In this document: piece after piece, positions 10,350-22,230 of the stretch
Layout of the letters: each line of letters starts with the position of its first letter
How positions within the stretch are numbered: the stretch's first letter is position 1
DNA from: Aldrovandia affinis
Lineage: Eukaryota > Chordata > Actinopteri > Notacanthiformes > Halosauridae
Direction: 5' to 3'
Assembly: GCA_029706075.1 (NCBI GenBank)
Contig: JAINUG010000070.1
Location: 682,001 to 746,000 of the forward strand
Length of the DNA stretch: 64,000 nucleotides
Made by a program: the position numbers and the translations under genes
The notes under the pieces: model-generated
The model's database searches: none
Told to the model about the DNA's origin: nothing
Seen by the model: only the letters and a program-made list of their open reading frames with translations

Positions 10350-13300
10350 CTGCATCATTTCATATGTGGCTTTCAGCCTCAGGCCTTCACCACCCCTGGC
10401 TTGCCATAGCATTATATACTTGTATACGCACAGGATACAGTGGATTATATTTTATATATAACGTTACAGTATTTTCTTTATATCTAGATAGCCAGTTGAT
10501 TAGTTAGCTAGTTTTTATGTCTAATTTGCTCTTTATATTTCAAATGGTTAGATATAGAGTACAAGCCATGCATATTTTTTGGAGCACCATTGTGTTCTAT
10601 AACTGACTTGTTAGGTTTATTAACACCAGTTACTTATGTAACTCAGTAATTTGTCTAAATCCAAAATGAGCGGTGTCATAAAAGCAAAGACTCATAAGAG
10701 GACCCAGTAACCTGAAATAACTTCTCTGGATTGTGCCTGTCTCATCTCAGACCACTACCTGTGCAGTGGTGGCTATCTAGCAAGTAAAACTAAGCTGGTT
10801 TATTTTCTTATTAACTAGGTAAGTTAGGTAAGTTGGAGATAAAACACTGTTTAAATGTATGTTCAGTCCATCTCTACTGATGTATACATAAAAGGCCACT
10901 TGTTAAAAAATGGCAAAGTAAATATCCATCTTGGTTCACCTTTTAATAAAAAATAACAGAGTAACAGCAATGGCAAGACAAGCAGGAAATTATAACACGT
11001 TAGTAAGTGGCCTGATGGCTAAACCCAAGTGAGGACACAGCATACAGGAAACATAATACTAACTAATTCTAACATGATTGTTGAACAAATAATTTTTCTT
11101 TATTTCATTAAAATATCCCAATATGTATTTTATATCAGAAAAAGACTAGTTGGAGGCTAAAAATAATAATAGATGGCTAGCTAGCATACATTTGTCAGCC
11201 AGTTTTTCATTGTAAGTATTTTATTGAATGTACATGAACTCAAGCTATGACCATTAAATGGCAAGCCATATACTTTTACTATGTTGAAAACCATTGCATG
11301 TGGGAAAGCACTGTCATAACATGGCACTCTTACTTGCAATTCCCTAATTTTCAGAATTGTTAACTCTTATGGTCATTTAAACATATTTTCTTCTCTTGAA
11401 CATATGAAAGTTTATAGCAATGTGATGTGTATTGCTCGCATTTTACCTCCTTGTTCACTTCTGTCAAACTAACTGCACACACCTTTATGTTCTGCATGAA
11501 CCCTTTATCATTTATATATATTTGTTTTAATCCAATGCCTCCTGTCGAATAGACATTAGACATTACCAAATATAGACAACCTTGCACCTGGTGAATTCTA
11601 AGGCACATAAGTTAAAAATGTGCTGTGGATATTAATAATCATGACTCAATAAACATAACCACCTGGCATGCACTCATGCTCTTGCAGTCGGGATGAAAAT
11701 GTAATTGTTGGTGGTGTTGCCATTTTTTCAGACTGTGCTGATTTCAAGGTGCATTGCTGCTAAAAACTGCATTGCCAATGGAAGTTTTTTATGCAACATA
11801 ACATAACATGGGGGCACATTGTGTGCATTGCATTTACATATGAACAACCTCCTTCCATTCACATCTATGTACAAATCAATTTCTTGATGGTTAAAGTGTT
11901 ATTAAGTAAAGCAAGTAAAATAAAATATAACTTTCACTTTGTAAAATAAATTGAATAGTAGAAACCTGCACTATGAAATGGTAGTCATCACTGAAAGGTA
12001 TTTCAGCAAAACTTAAAGGCAATGACAATTACATGACACTGAATTTACATGTGGCCACAAAAAATGCTAACATTCAAAATTGTACATTTTCTGGGGGCTT
12101 CTGCTGCTCCTCTGTGCCTGCAGACGCCACACACAACTTCATTCTTTTTACCTGTTATGTGCCGGCAGACACTACCCACAACATTCATCCTGTTGTATGC
12201 CTACTATTTACCTCAGGCTCGCTGGAGGCTAATGTCTCAATAATTTTCACTCCTTTCAGGTCCTTACCACAAAGGACTTGACTAATGATCCATGGACAAA
12301 ATGAAGCATTTAAATTTCTTCATTAATCATTCATCTCCAGCTCATTGAAAATGTTAAACTTCCACCAAATTAAGATAGAATATTGAAAAGTGATTGAGGG
12401 AGACAGTTATTTGAAAAGAAAAATAAATAAATATATAAATAAAAGTGCACAGAGAAAAGTGCCTAGCAGAATGACACAGGCATATAGGTATACAAAGGTA
12501 TCGAAGATTACTAAGGTTTTAGTAGGCTAATAATATATCGAAATCTGTGGAAGCTACTGTCAACACCTCCAGTAATTATTCTCTCTTCCAATTAATGGTG
12601 ACATAGATTAATTATCAGATGAGGCAAAGCCAATTGCGATCATTCACCCAGAGCTAAAATTAGATCATTCCTGACAACAGCATGAAAGTCACCTGCTTCA
12701 TTGTTATGGATTTGATGCAAGTAGAAAGGATGGCAAAGCTTGCTGGGAGGTGAGTGAATTGTCTGTCACAGGTGAATGTCCAATTACAGTTTTTATCTGA
12801 ATTGTACACTTCTTTATGTTCTAAACCAGCATCCAAAGCGGGCTGCTTGTTTGCTATGGCCTCATCTGTGGTAGTTGAGTTGTCTATCAAGGAGTGCAGG
12901 AATGCAGAGATGAGATGAATAGTTTCTGACAACTTCTCCTATTTAAATGAGCAAACAGAATCAATGAATTCTGACGAATTAAGAAACAAAGCGTTATTCC
13001 TGAGCCAAACATGGATGACATTGGTATCAAAACAATGGGGTGATTTTTCCTCTACTTCTCACTCTCGTTTACAATATAGTAGATTGCAGAGTATGTCTTT
13101 TTTATTTTAGAAGAGAATGAACAAAAAAGAGCCTGGTGAACAGAGTGCAGGTTCAGTGCACAACTGTTTTAAAAAGCCTCTGCAACCAGTCTTTCTATTA
13201 AACTGCCTGGCACTGTCAACCAGCATGGGAATCTGAACCAACCCAGCCATGCAGAAATTCTCTGACTTACAATTATATCAGGAACCAGATCTAGGATTAC

Positions 13301-14104
13301 TGTCCTCTGGGAGCAGGGCAGTGGGCGTCTGCTCCAATCATGACTGGCCATTCACACTCACTACACAGCCCTCTCCTGCTAGCCATTGTCAATTATGCTA
13401 TCCCTAGTGTAAACTCACTAAACATAAAATGAACAAGACAGAGTCTGGTAGTGTTGTTTCATACTGACAGCCTGACCCACCACCCTACCCCCCATCCCAT
13501 GAAGTCACTTTGAAGAAAAGTAACACTCACCCCAGTGAAGATTAAAGAACAAGCTTAATAGACAATAACAAATGAAGGAAAGTGCTGTAGCTCCAATGGC
13601 CAATCTATTCATCCATAAAGAAGATTTATTCTGACATGATGAAAGCGTGCTTTGTTTTTACCCTGTGCATATCACAATGTGTGAGCAGAGGCTATTGTTA
13701 AAAACATCTGACAGTGTCGATTATTACTCCAGTGTGAAAAGGAAGATATGCATGCCATGTGAGTCTTTCTACTGACAGCCACATTTTAGTCATTTGCATT
13801 ATTATATAGCCAAAATTCAATCTACAATGTTCAAGTGGTACACCAGCATTAATCGAATCTTGGACCAAGCTTTCTTCAAGTTTTCACCAAGATACAGGAG
13901 AGGCAGAGGTTTGGCAGGCATACAAGGAACACAACAGAGAAATAAATCATAGAAATACAATCAGAGATTCGGCAAAGCCACAACCCCACCTGCTGACATT
14001 TCACTTTTTCATGTGTGGTCCCTTTCTTTTCCATAAGTATTTGGAGATTCTGGTATGTACACTTTCCCAGTAGCCTAATGGAGTTGACAGTTAAGGGGTT
14101 AATA
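10350..14104. other. Unassigned AT-rich sequence
   Basis: I see no gene, transposon terminus or RNA gene here. Two imperfect copies of a roughly 45-bp unit lie side by side at about 12112-12205, reading VPADATHN and VPADTTHN in one plus-strand frame. AT-rich stretches such as 12420-12450 are simple sequence. This could be host intergenic or intronic DNA with old repeats too decayed to name. Confidence 0.4.
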
Positions 14105-14747
14105 GGGCATTGGGCCAGCACGAGACACCAGAACAGCTTCAGTGCGCTTTGGTATAGATTCTACAAGTGTCTGGAATTCCATTGTAGGGTGTGGTGCTCT
14201 GCACAGGGCGTGTATGATGCGTCAGTGCAGTAGTACTGGGGTAGTAGTGCTTGTAGTTAGTGCATGCTGCATGCTGCTCTCTGCTTGCTACTTTCTGCTT
14301 TCAGCTACTGTCGCCGGCTAGCCCTCTTTGCAGGGGGTGAAAAGAGGAGCCGAGTGCGTAAGTCTCCTCCTGCCGGTACACAGCCTCTCCACCGCCAAGA
14401 CTCCTACAGTGCCTCCTCGTGGCCACACACGGTAACTGGTACCTCGCGGTTCCAGGCTAAACTGTAAAGGGGATCTCGGAGCAGCAGTGGGCCCCAGAGA
14501 CAAGGTGTGCAGGCCCGCCGGCGTGCGGACACGCCCTGGCACCTGTCAACCACTGTCCCAGCTATGGGTAAATAGCGGGCAGATGGGGCTCTGCCATGGT
14601 AGGCCACCCATCTAGGAGAAGGTCACTCCGAACAAAAACCACAGGCGCTGCTCGCGCCTGGCTCCGCACCGTATACCACCTGAAGGTGTGCAGCAAGGGC
14701 GGACGAGGGCTTTAAGCCTGAAACGGCCAGAGTAGGGCTGTGAGGAG

Positions 14748-15963
14748 TTGCGCCCCACAGTCCTTAATAAGCAATGTATAGCTTTCATGGAGACACAAGA
14801 CATCGGAAATCCTATACTTCCAGCGGCGGGAGTCCGCAGGAGCCACGCAGCGGACGGTGGTGCTGGTCCTCCTCCGGGAGGACACTATGACGACTGGACC
14901 CCAAACCCTCTCCAACGGAGAGGAAGGGTTCAGTCTGACCACAGCCCACTGACCAATGCACTCTTGCGCTGTAGGAGGCCATTTATTATGGCAACCTACA
15001 ACGCAAACACAGTGAGGGAGGAGGCGAGGTTGGAGGAGCTAGCGCACTGTGCCGAGGAAAGGGGAGTGGAGATCCTGGCAGTCCAGGAGCACAGGAGAGT
15101 GCACACTGACCAGCCAATCAACTATCGCAGAGTGGGGGGGTGCACGTTCATCACCTCATCTGCATGGCGGAATGATGCCCAGGCAGCAACAGGTGGCGTG
15201 GGACTCATGGTGAGCCCCCGAGCACGAAAGGCCCTCCGTAGGGTGCACCCGCACACCAACAGGATCCTTAGTGCCGATTTCGAGGGGAGCCCAGTAACAA
15301 CGGTCATGAGTGTGTACTCTCCCACCAACGTAGCACTGATCGAGGAATTGGAAAGGTTCTACGATGACCTAAGAACAGCGATACACCATGTGCCAGCTCA
15401 CAACTTTCTGATAATCCTGGGGACTTCAACGCGAGACTCGGACCAGAGGACGCACCCTTCACGTACCACACCAATACCAACCGCAACGGAGAACATCTAG
15501 CTGCTCTTCTTACGGAACATGAGCTACTGGCTGCCAACACCCTGTTCCGTAAGAGAATGGGCAAGAGATGGACGTTCCAGGACCGAGCCACCAGTATGCG
15601 GCGTCAACTGGACTACATACTGGTAAGGAGGAAGTGGAGGAAGTCCATCCTGAACGCAGAGTCCTACAGCACGTTCGACTCTGTAGGCTCCGATCACCGT
15701 GTGGTTGCTGCGAGGCTGCGCCTGAGCCTGAGGGTCCCCAAGAGCGCCCCGAGGGCCCGGCCCGACTGGGAAGCCTTCGCGGGAAGCCCTGAACTCCAGG
15801 CCAACTACACAGCGGAGGTGAGAGGCCGCCTACATCTGCTGGCCGAGGAGGGGGAGCCAACGACCTACGAGCGGTTCCTCTCCGCCAGCGAAGAGGCAAC
15901 CAGGAAATGGGTACCGACGAAGGGGAGACATAGAGCCTCCCTAGGTCCAAACACCCAGAGGTT
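14748..15963 (+). pseudogene. LINE endonuclease domain, frameshifted
   Basis: The first ATG of the frame is at 14748. The domain proper begins near 14988 with MATYNANTVREEARLEEL and shows the VQEHRR motif with the likely catalytic Glu. It continues in a second frame from about 15557 with WTFQDRATS, RRQLDYILVRRKW and VGSDHRVV, the SDH motif that closes such domains. A one-base loss in a G run near 15421 disrupts the conserved region just before the Asn-containing motif. A second indel near 15948 separates it from the RT frame. Intact, it would nick target DNA for reverse transcription. Confidence 0.8.
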
Positions 15964-17844
15964 GTGCGAGCGCGGACACGGGTGGAAGAGGCACGCAGAA
16001 GCTTTGTGAGAGAGGGGACCGCGGAGAGTCAGGAGGAGCTGAACGGCGCCAAACAGCAGCTGTTCAGCACCTATGACAGGATCAAAGGGGAGGAATTGAT
16101 GGAGAAGGTGAAGAAGGTGGAGACAGTACATGGCGAACGGAGATACAAGGAGTCATGGAAGGTCATAAACGAGATGAGTGGGCGCAAGAGGTCGAGGGAG
16201 GGACAGCTGGCAGGCTGCAGCCCAGAGGAGAGGGTGACCTCCTGGTTCACCCACTTCCGGGATCTCCTAGGCACCCACCCAACAGTGGACGGAGCTGAGG
16301 AAGAGATACCTGCAGTCCTCACAAGTCTTGAAATTGACGATGGCCCCTTCACAGCTACGGAGTTTGCCACAGTGAAGTCCACCCTGAAGGAAGGAAAAAG
16401 TGCTGGACCGGACGGTATCCCCCCAGAGGTCCCTAAAAACTGCGATCTCGATGACATCATACTGGAGATTTGCAACCAGGCTCTGATAGAAAACATCAAG
16501 CCCGATATATGGTCCCTCTCCAACATCATCCCGGTGCCCAAGTCTGGAGATCTGGCTAAGCCTGACAATTATCGTGGCATTAGCCTGACCTGTGTCATAG
16601 CGAAAATGTACAACCGCATGATACTAAACCGGATTAGGGACGCCATTGACCCACACCTGAGGGATAACCAAAATGGCTTCAGAAAGGGAAGGACCACCGT
16701 AGGCCAAATCCTGGCCTTAAGGAGAATCATTGAGGAGGTGAAGAAGAACAACTTGACAGCGGTGCTGTGTTTTATTGATTTCAGAAAGGCATTTGACTCA
16801 ATAGACAGAAGCACACTGCTGAAAATCCTTAAGGCTTACGGGGTCCCCCCGAATCTACTCCGGGCCATAGAGGCCATGTACAAGGGCACAAGAGCCAAGG
16901 TTGTAACCCCAGATGGCATCAGCGAGGAGTTCAACATCCTAGCAGGGGTGCAGCAGGGGGACACTCTTGCCCCCTTCCTCTTTATCGTAGCCCTGGACTA
17001 CGCGCTTAGGAAAGCCATCAACGGGCGGGAGCAGGAGCTTGGCTTCACAATTACACCGAGGAAGTCCAGTAGAAGCCCTGGCATAGCCCTGGCAGACCTA
17101 GGCTACGCAGATGACATCTGCCTGGTGTCTGAACGCGTGGAGCAGGCACAGGAACTCCTGAACAGAGTGGAGGTGGAATGTGCTAGGGTTGGCCTCAGAC
17201 TGAATGCAAAGAAGACTGAGGTAATCACCTATAACATCCACATGGACCATCCGCCGATTACAACATCAGAAGGCAACACTCTGCAAGAGGTCAATGACTT
17301 CAAATACCTGGGTTCCTGGGTGAACTCCACAGAGCAGGACCTTAAGGTCAGGAAGGCTCTGGCGTGGAGGGCCCTGAACGGTATGTCAAGAGTGTGGTGC
17401 TCAAATCTCCCCCGACACATAAAGCTGAGCCTATTCCATGCCACTGTGGAGTCTATCCTCCTGTATGGCTGCGAAAGCTGGACCCTGACGCCCACCCTGC
17501 AGAAGTCCCTGGATGGGTGCTACACCAGAATGCTACGAGCAGTTCTGAACGTAGACCAGAACATCCACATTAACAACAAGGACCTGTACGGGCGGCTGCC
17601 GAGGCTCAGCAGGAAAGTAGCATCCAGGAGGATGAAGCTGGCCGGCCACTGCCACAGACATCAGGAGCTCCCAGTCAGCAGGCTGGTCCTGTGGGAGCCA
17701 ACACACGGGCATCGGTCGCGGGGACGTCCCGTGCTAACGTACGTGGACGTGCTGAAGACAGATGTGGGAGCTGAAAGATCTTCGGAGCTGGCCGGGTGTA
17801 TGGAGAACCGAGAAGATTGGAGACTCCGATGGAAGCTCGTCTGA
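15964..17844 (+). CDS. LINE reverse transcriptase, long open frame
   Basis: This frame of 626 residues is uninterrupted. Motifs in order: KSAGPDGIPPEV near residue 140, DNYRGISLTCVIAKMYNRM near 200, FIDFRKAFDSIDR near 270, GVQQGDTLAPFLF near 335 and the catalytic GYADD at 380-384. The C-terminal part has KYLGSWVNSTEQDLKVRKAL and YGCESWTLTP, seen in RTE- and CR1-like LINEs. The first ATG lies within the original polyprotein; the true start was upstream, before the frameshift near 15948. The RT looks catalytically intact. Confidence refers to the RT identity, not to expression. Confidence 0.85.
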   Translation: MRARTRVEEARRSFVREGTAESQEELNGAKQQLFSTYDRIKGEELMEKVKKVETVHGERRYKESWKVINEMSGRKRSREGQLAGCSPEERVTSWFTHFRDLLGTHPTVDGAEEEIPAVLTSLEIDDGPFTATEFATVKSTLKEGKSAGPDGIPPEVPKNCDLDDIILEICNQALIENIKPDIWSLSNIIPVPKSGDLAKPDNYRGISLTCVIAKMYNRMILNRIRDAIDPHLRDNQNGFRKGRTTVGQILALRRIIEEVKKNNLTAVLCFIDFRKAFDSIDRSTLLKILKAYGVPPNLLRAIEAMYKGTRAKVVTPDGISEEFNILAGVQQGDTLAPFLFIVALDYALRKAINGREQELGFTITPRKSSRSPGIALADLGYADDICLVSERVEQAQELLNRVEVECARVGLRLNAKKTEVITYNIHMDHPPITTSEGNTLQEVNDFKYLGSWVNSTEQDLKVRKALAWRALNGMSRVWCSNLPRHIKLSLFHATVESILLYGCESWTLTPTLQKSLDGCYTRMLRAVLNVDQNIHINNKDLYGRLPRLSRKVASRRMKLAGHCHRHQELPVSRLVLWEPTHGHRSRGRPVLTYVDVLKTDVGAERSSELAGCMENREDWRLRWKLV

Positions 17845-18785
17845 GGACGACCTAGAGAGATGCAACACCATTCTTCCACAAGAAATTCCATAATTTGGTG
17901 TTTTATTGATGGTGGTGGAAAACGCTGTCCAGAAGCCACTCTAGAATCTCTCATGTGTTCAGTTGGGTGCATCTGGTGACTGAGACAGCCAGGAAATATG
18001 GTTCACATCGTTTCATGCTCATCAAACCATTCAGTGACCAGTTGTGCCCTGTGGATGGGGGCGTTATCACCCTGGAAGAGACTACTCATCAGGATAGAAA
18101 TGCTTCACCATAGGATGTATTGTCAATTACCTTTCCCTCTAAGGGGTTGACTGGGCCTAAATCACCCCAGAAAAATGCACCCCACACCATACCAGAGCCG
18201 CCAGAAGCCTTCACCATGGGAAACAAGCACTCCAGCCTGTAGGTTTCTTTTGGCGTGCATCCCACAAGCACTCGTCCACTTGTTGAAAACAGGGTGAAGG
18301 ATGGCTCATCTGACCATACAACTTATTTCCCACTGCTCAGTAGACCAGTGCCTGCATTCTTTGCACCACTTTACTCACAAACATGCATTTTTAGGTGTAA
18401 TAAGTGTAACAGGTATGACCTGTGACGGTGCTCGGCCACACCCCTACCTGGAGATAGGTCGACCCTTTAAATATGCACTTCCCTTTTGAATCAAGGAGCC
18501 CGTGAATGCATTGTTTGGTGTCCTCTCGCTGCGTTTCTTTGTCCTCGCTGGAAGAGTTGTGCTGGTTATCCCTCGCTGGAAAAACTCATTCCGGTATGGC
18601 TTAACTCATTCTTTGGCAGCAATTCTGGTTAGTATAGCGATATACATGCCCTGCCGAAAACTGTACGTTGTAGGGTGCAATCGTTTCTCTCGTAGCAGTT
18701 GCCTGGGTTGGCTTTCATACCGCTCAGTGGGCACACTCAGCGCCTTACAAAACAGTATGTTGCATTTGGATGAGGTAATGTCTTA

Positions 18786-19013
18786 ACGGCAGTGTTAGCA
18801 TAATGGTTAGGGAACTGGGTTTGCAACTGAGAGGTTGCTGGTTCGATTCCCAGGTGGAGCACTCCCTTTGTACCCTTGAGCAAGGTACTTAACCCTGAAT
18901 TGCTTCAGTAAAATATCCAGCTGTATAAATGGATTGAATGTAAAGAAAATGTAAACTGTGTACGTTGCTCTGGATAAGAGCGTCTGCTAAATGCCTAAAA
19001 TGTAAAAATGTAA
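18786..19013 (+). mobile_element. tRNA-derived SINE with an L2-type tail
   Basis: The head resembles a tRNA: an A-box-like TAGCATAATGGTTAG near 18796 and a B box GGTTCGATTCC at 18840-18850, the internal promoter for RNA polymerase III. A central body follows. The 3' tail at 18967-19013 (GCTCTGGATAAGAGCG, then CTAAATGCC and TGTAAAA repeats) is nearly the same as the L2 tails at 31937-31980 and 57635-57688. I see no clear target duplication. Confidence 0.8.
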
Positions 19014-20154
19014 ACTAAATACTAGCCGTGGTTTGGAAGTGGACGCTAAAGGGTACAACATATCCTAGCATTATAGCAGCTGCATTGTGTGGAGGGGAGA
19101 TCAGTTTGCAACTTCATTTTTAACATGCTTGCTAGGTATGTATCACTCTGCTACTATACCCTTTATGCTTCGCATAACCCTAATTAGCTAACGGCAGTGA
19201 TAAGTTGAATACCGATGGTCCCTGACGATACATAGCCTTTGTAATGTGACTGTGCGTTTGTAAACAGCGCACCGGTGCTATTCCTCATAGGCCTCGCTGG
19301 CCACTGCCAAGGGTTCAGGCCTGCAACAAGCTAATCTCAGGTGCGTCCATGCCCATGGTTGTTTTAAGATATGTTTGGGTTTGAAGGTGTATCCATGCAT
19401 ACTATTGTGTGTTTTATTGTATTAAATCATCCTCCTATTTCACTGTAGACGCGGCGGCAGTATCTGGTGCACTACGTAGCCTATGCCCTCTGTAGCTACA
19501 TTAAGACAAGGTATGCGCTATCATTTAAAATAAAAACGCAGTGACTTATGCTTTATAACCATAGGGAAACTAGTGCTGTGTGGTCCACACTAGTGAAATG
19601 TTTGGGTGTTTCATGCTGTATCATTGTCATGTATTCCTTTATTGTGGTATATTTTATGATGCTTATGAAATCAGTCATGTGTTGTGTCAATGCCATTTTT
19701 GTATGTTTTGATAACAGTTATCGAGATCAGTCAGAGTATTTTAAGGGGATGGTGTATTCCACCCTAATGCTGTGGCTTAACTTATTTTAAGATGAATAAT
19801 TAAAGTGTGTGTAATGTAATTGTGATGTTCTGAGTATGGCCAGAGGCGGCACTGAGCTAGCTTTGCTTGTCTGTTTTAGGACTTGCCTATTCGTGTTACC
19901 ACTTTCGACTTTGACCACTGTTTTCCCACTGCTAAAATAGTGTTAACACCAATGTAAGGCAAAGCACAATTATGTGGATTATTTTGGTTGACCGTTTTGT
20001 TAGTTGTTTTGCCTAAGCCAGCTTCCCCCCCTTTGCCTACCTCTTGTCCCCTTTGCCCCCATTCTTTGCGCCCCTGTACGACACTAGAGTTCCAGCCCTT
20101 GGCTTTTTCCTCCACTCCTGGTTTCGGTTGCCCATTAGAGGGTGTTGCAGTGCA

Positions 20155-20305
20155 GCAAGATAATCACAACCCCTAAAGAGTGCCTATAGTGGGGTGGGTG
20201 TATCAAGATAATCATCCATAAAGAGTGCCCATAGTGGGGTGTATTCTATTTTTGCTGAGTACTAAGATAATCACAACCCCTAAAGAGTGCCCATAACAGG
20301 GTGTA
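20155..20305 (+). repeat. Tandem repeat inside the LTR-like block
   Basis: Three imperfect copies of a unit containing AAGATAATCA, then TAAAGAGTGCC, then a TAGTGGGGTG-type end. The copies start near 20156, 20204 and 20264, so spacing is uneven. Confidence 0.65.
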
Positions 20306-20850
20306 ACCCACGTTGCTGTGCATTGACACCCTAGCGCCATCCCTTGAACTGCCCCCTTAGTGCTTTTTATGGCTCAGACCATGTAGACTCCTGCGGGTGA
20401 GCGTGCTCCTGGGCCTTGCTCCTTTCTCCCCCCGTTCTTGCCTGTTCTAGTAAGGGAAGTAGTACCTCTTCTTTTCATTTGGTCCCTTTTCAGTTAATTA
20501 GTTTTTGTGCCTGCCAATCTATGGTGTCTTTGTATCCCAACGCTCTGTCCCCAGTGAGCCTCTAAAAAAATATGACAACCAAGCCAAGAGACAAATAAAG
20601 ATATTTTGTATTTTTGTATTACAGCCTCTGTGTAAGTTCATTTAATTGAACCTCCTTGTGCAGGGAAGTACTTACCAGGTCAGGATCTCTCACCTGTTAA
20701 ATGAGAGTGGCGTAGTCACTAACTTCATTGGTTAACTGCCAGGCTCAACGGCCTCAGCAGGTTACATAAGGAATTTATGCACTGCAACCCGACCATAGTA
20801 TCCCTCTCTGTGAAGTTCTCAACAGACTGTTCTTGATGAAACTGCCTGCT

Positions 20851-21514
20851 CACACTATAAATTAATATTAGCAGTCAATGGATTCAGAGTTTGTCTGTGC
20901 CTTCCTTTTTTTTACATTTATTTCTGAATTTTTTCCCCCATATTCTTCCAATTTGGTAACCAATTGTACCCTCTTCTAGTTCAGCTATCCCCCCTCATAC
21001 TGTGAGTTCATTGCCACAAATCTGGGACCGGCAGTGACAAAGACAAATTGAATTGCCTCCTCCGAGATTGTATTCGCCAAGCCATTGACCGTTACTCCAA
21101 CAAACACAGATTTCAGTCGCTTTAATGCAACAAATTCATGGCAGTTTTCCTCCCCCCTACCCCTGGGGGCAGGCTGTTAATCGTTGCCCCTGAATGGGAC
21201 CCTTGGCCAGAGCTGGGCTGGTGTATATAGGTTGTATTTGAGCTTTAACTTAGAGAAACCTCTCTACGGATGTCACCGTCACTGGCAGCGTAAAATTCTT
21301 AGACCTTTCTAAAACAGTTTTTAAGACTTAACATATTGAATCTGTTGATACACCAACTAAAATGTTTTAGTTCACACCAATAAAACTTTCTCCTAAAATG
21401 TTTTAAAACCGCCTTGTCTCGTCTCGCATCTTTGATCCGAACTGGGCCACGGCTAGCTAAGTCAACTAGCTAAAACCAAGTGTTGTAACTAATACTACTA
21501 TTACAAGTAAAAAA
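20851..21514. other. Unassigned; dispersed repeat patch at about 20930-21230
   Basis: The patch shares short blocks with 26120-26270 (GAATTGCCTCCTCCG and a CCCCTGGGG core followed by an AATAG/AATCG segment) and, in reverse, with 4735-4770. This points to one unnamed interspersed family with at least two or three relics in the window. No coding frame of note. Confidence 0.4.
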
Positions 21515-21727
21515 CCTAGGTGCTACTCTAGATGCTGATTTGAGCTTTCAGCTCTCATATAAAGAACATAACCAAAGTTCCATTGTATCATCTTAGAAAC
21601 AATGTACAGCCTTTTCTTGCACAGGTGGACACAGAGAGGTTAATACATGCTTTAGTTAAGAGTAGACTTCATTACTGCAATGCTCTTTTTTCCCCAAAAA
21701 ATCTATTGTCCATCTGCAACTTGTTAA
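21515..21727 (+). mobile_element. LINE reverse transcriptase C-terminal fragment (L2/Rex1-like)
   Basis: The plus strand reads NLGATLDADLSF, then YHLRNNVQPFLAQVDTERLIHAL and SRLHYCNALF, a conserved C-terminal RT segment of L2- and Rex1-like LINEs. The piece is short, has a frameshift near 21580, and is directly followed by a Tc1 end. It is a relic. Confidence 0.7.
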
Positions 21728-22040
21728 ACTGTCAAACACGGAGAAGGAAGCGTGATGGTCCGGGACTCTTTTGCTGGATCCAGAGTCGGTGACGGCGACT
21801 TGCACAGAGTGACCCACGTTAACCCATTACTTGTTCTCTGAAAAGGGCCTTTTTTTATAACTCAGAAATGTACATAATTTTTCAGTTTTTGGTAACCTAA
21901 ACTTTTTTTAACCCCTTTTTAACCTTAAGCGTTTACCACTTACCTTTGTACCATTTCAGGTTATTCAGTGGACTTGAACTGCTTATATTTCAGTAAAAAC
22001 TGGAAAATTAGGGTGTTCTAAAACTTTTGACCGGTAGTGT
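21728..22040 (+). mobile_element. Tc1-like 3' fragment
   Basis: Starts within the transposase (GTCAAACACGGAGAAGG corresponds to TVKHGG) and ends with the terminal repeat TTGACCGGTAGTGT at 22040. It is collinear with 1800-2034, so it belongs to the same Tc1 family. Confidence 0.75.
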
Positions 22041-22220
22041 ACCTTTGACCTGTTCCTCTCTATCATCCTCATTTTTTCTCTTCCTTTACTTCTCAGCATC
22101 AGATGCATATGTTGTTTTGTTGCTATTGCACTTAACATGGCAGACACCAGCAGACATTACCATAATAGCATAATTGGTGAGCATGATGAGGGGGAGGGGG
22201 GAAATTCAGCTCAGATTCAA
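22041..22220. other. No recognised feature
   Basis: Short spacer between a Tc1 end and the Rex3-like LINE; nothing recognisable. Confidence 0.5.
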
Positions 22221-22230
22221 AATTATTCAT

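Larger units (their letters stand above)
14190..17859 (+). mobile_element. Nearly full-length endonuclease/RT LINE, RTE-like
   Basis: The insertion is delimited by the two halves of the interrupted Tc1 element, giving 3.67 kb. It has a 5' untranslated part (14190-14747), an apurinic-type endonuclease, a reverse transcriptase and a very short 3' end after the stop at 17842-17844. No long poly-A tail and no clear target duplication are seen. Only two one-base indels (near 15421 and 15948) break the reading frame. The endonuclease-then-RT order and the short tail suggest an RTE-like clade, but the clade is provisional. Confidence 0.8.
18405..20766 (+). mobile_element. Large LTR-like block (about 2.36 kb), solo LTR candidate
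   Basis: The block begins TGTAACAGG and ends CAGGTTACA, and is flanked by TAAG on both sides (18401-18404 and 20767-20770; ATAAG if one terminal base is shared). It interrupts a Tc1 copy precisely. It has a TATA-like TTTAAATATG near 18468 and an AATAAA signal near 20594, but no gag or pol. Inside are a SINE at 18786-19013 and a tandem repeat at 20155-20305. A solo LTR of an unusual long type is the best reading. A non-autonomous DNA element with TGTAAC ends is the alternative. Confidence 0.55.
14105..20850 (-). mobile_element. Tc1-like transposon, minus strand, split by a LINE and an LTR block
   Basis: Three separated pieces belong to one minus-strand Tc1 copy: 14105-14189, 17860-18404 and 20767-about 20850. 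They line up in order with a common fish Tc1 family. The middle piece holds transposase fragments (PKETYRLECLFPMVKASGGSGMVWGA at about 18120-18250). The gaps are filled exactly by the LINE at 14190-17859 and the LTR-like block at 18405-20766. The transposon is older than both insertions and far from coding-competent. Confidence 0.75.

Noticed and set aside
10177-10461. Membrane-protein-like open frame
   Set aside because: It lies in a solo LTR whose T-rich sequence gives hydrophobic residues by chance.
15964-17844. Long open frame as a possible host gene
   Set aside because: It has LINE RT motifs, an upstream endonuclease and lies exactly inside a Tc1 element, so it is a retrotransposon.
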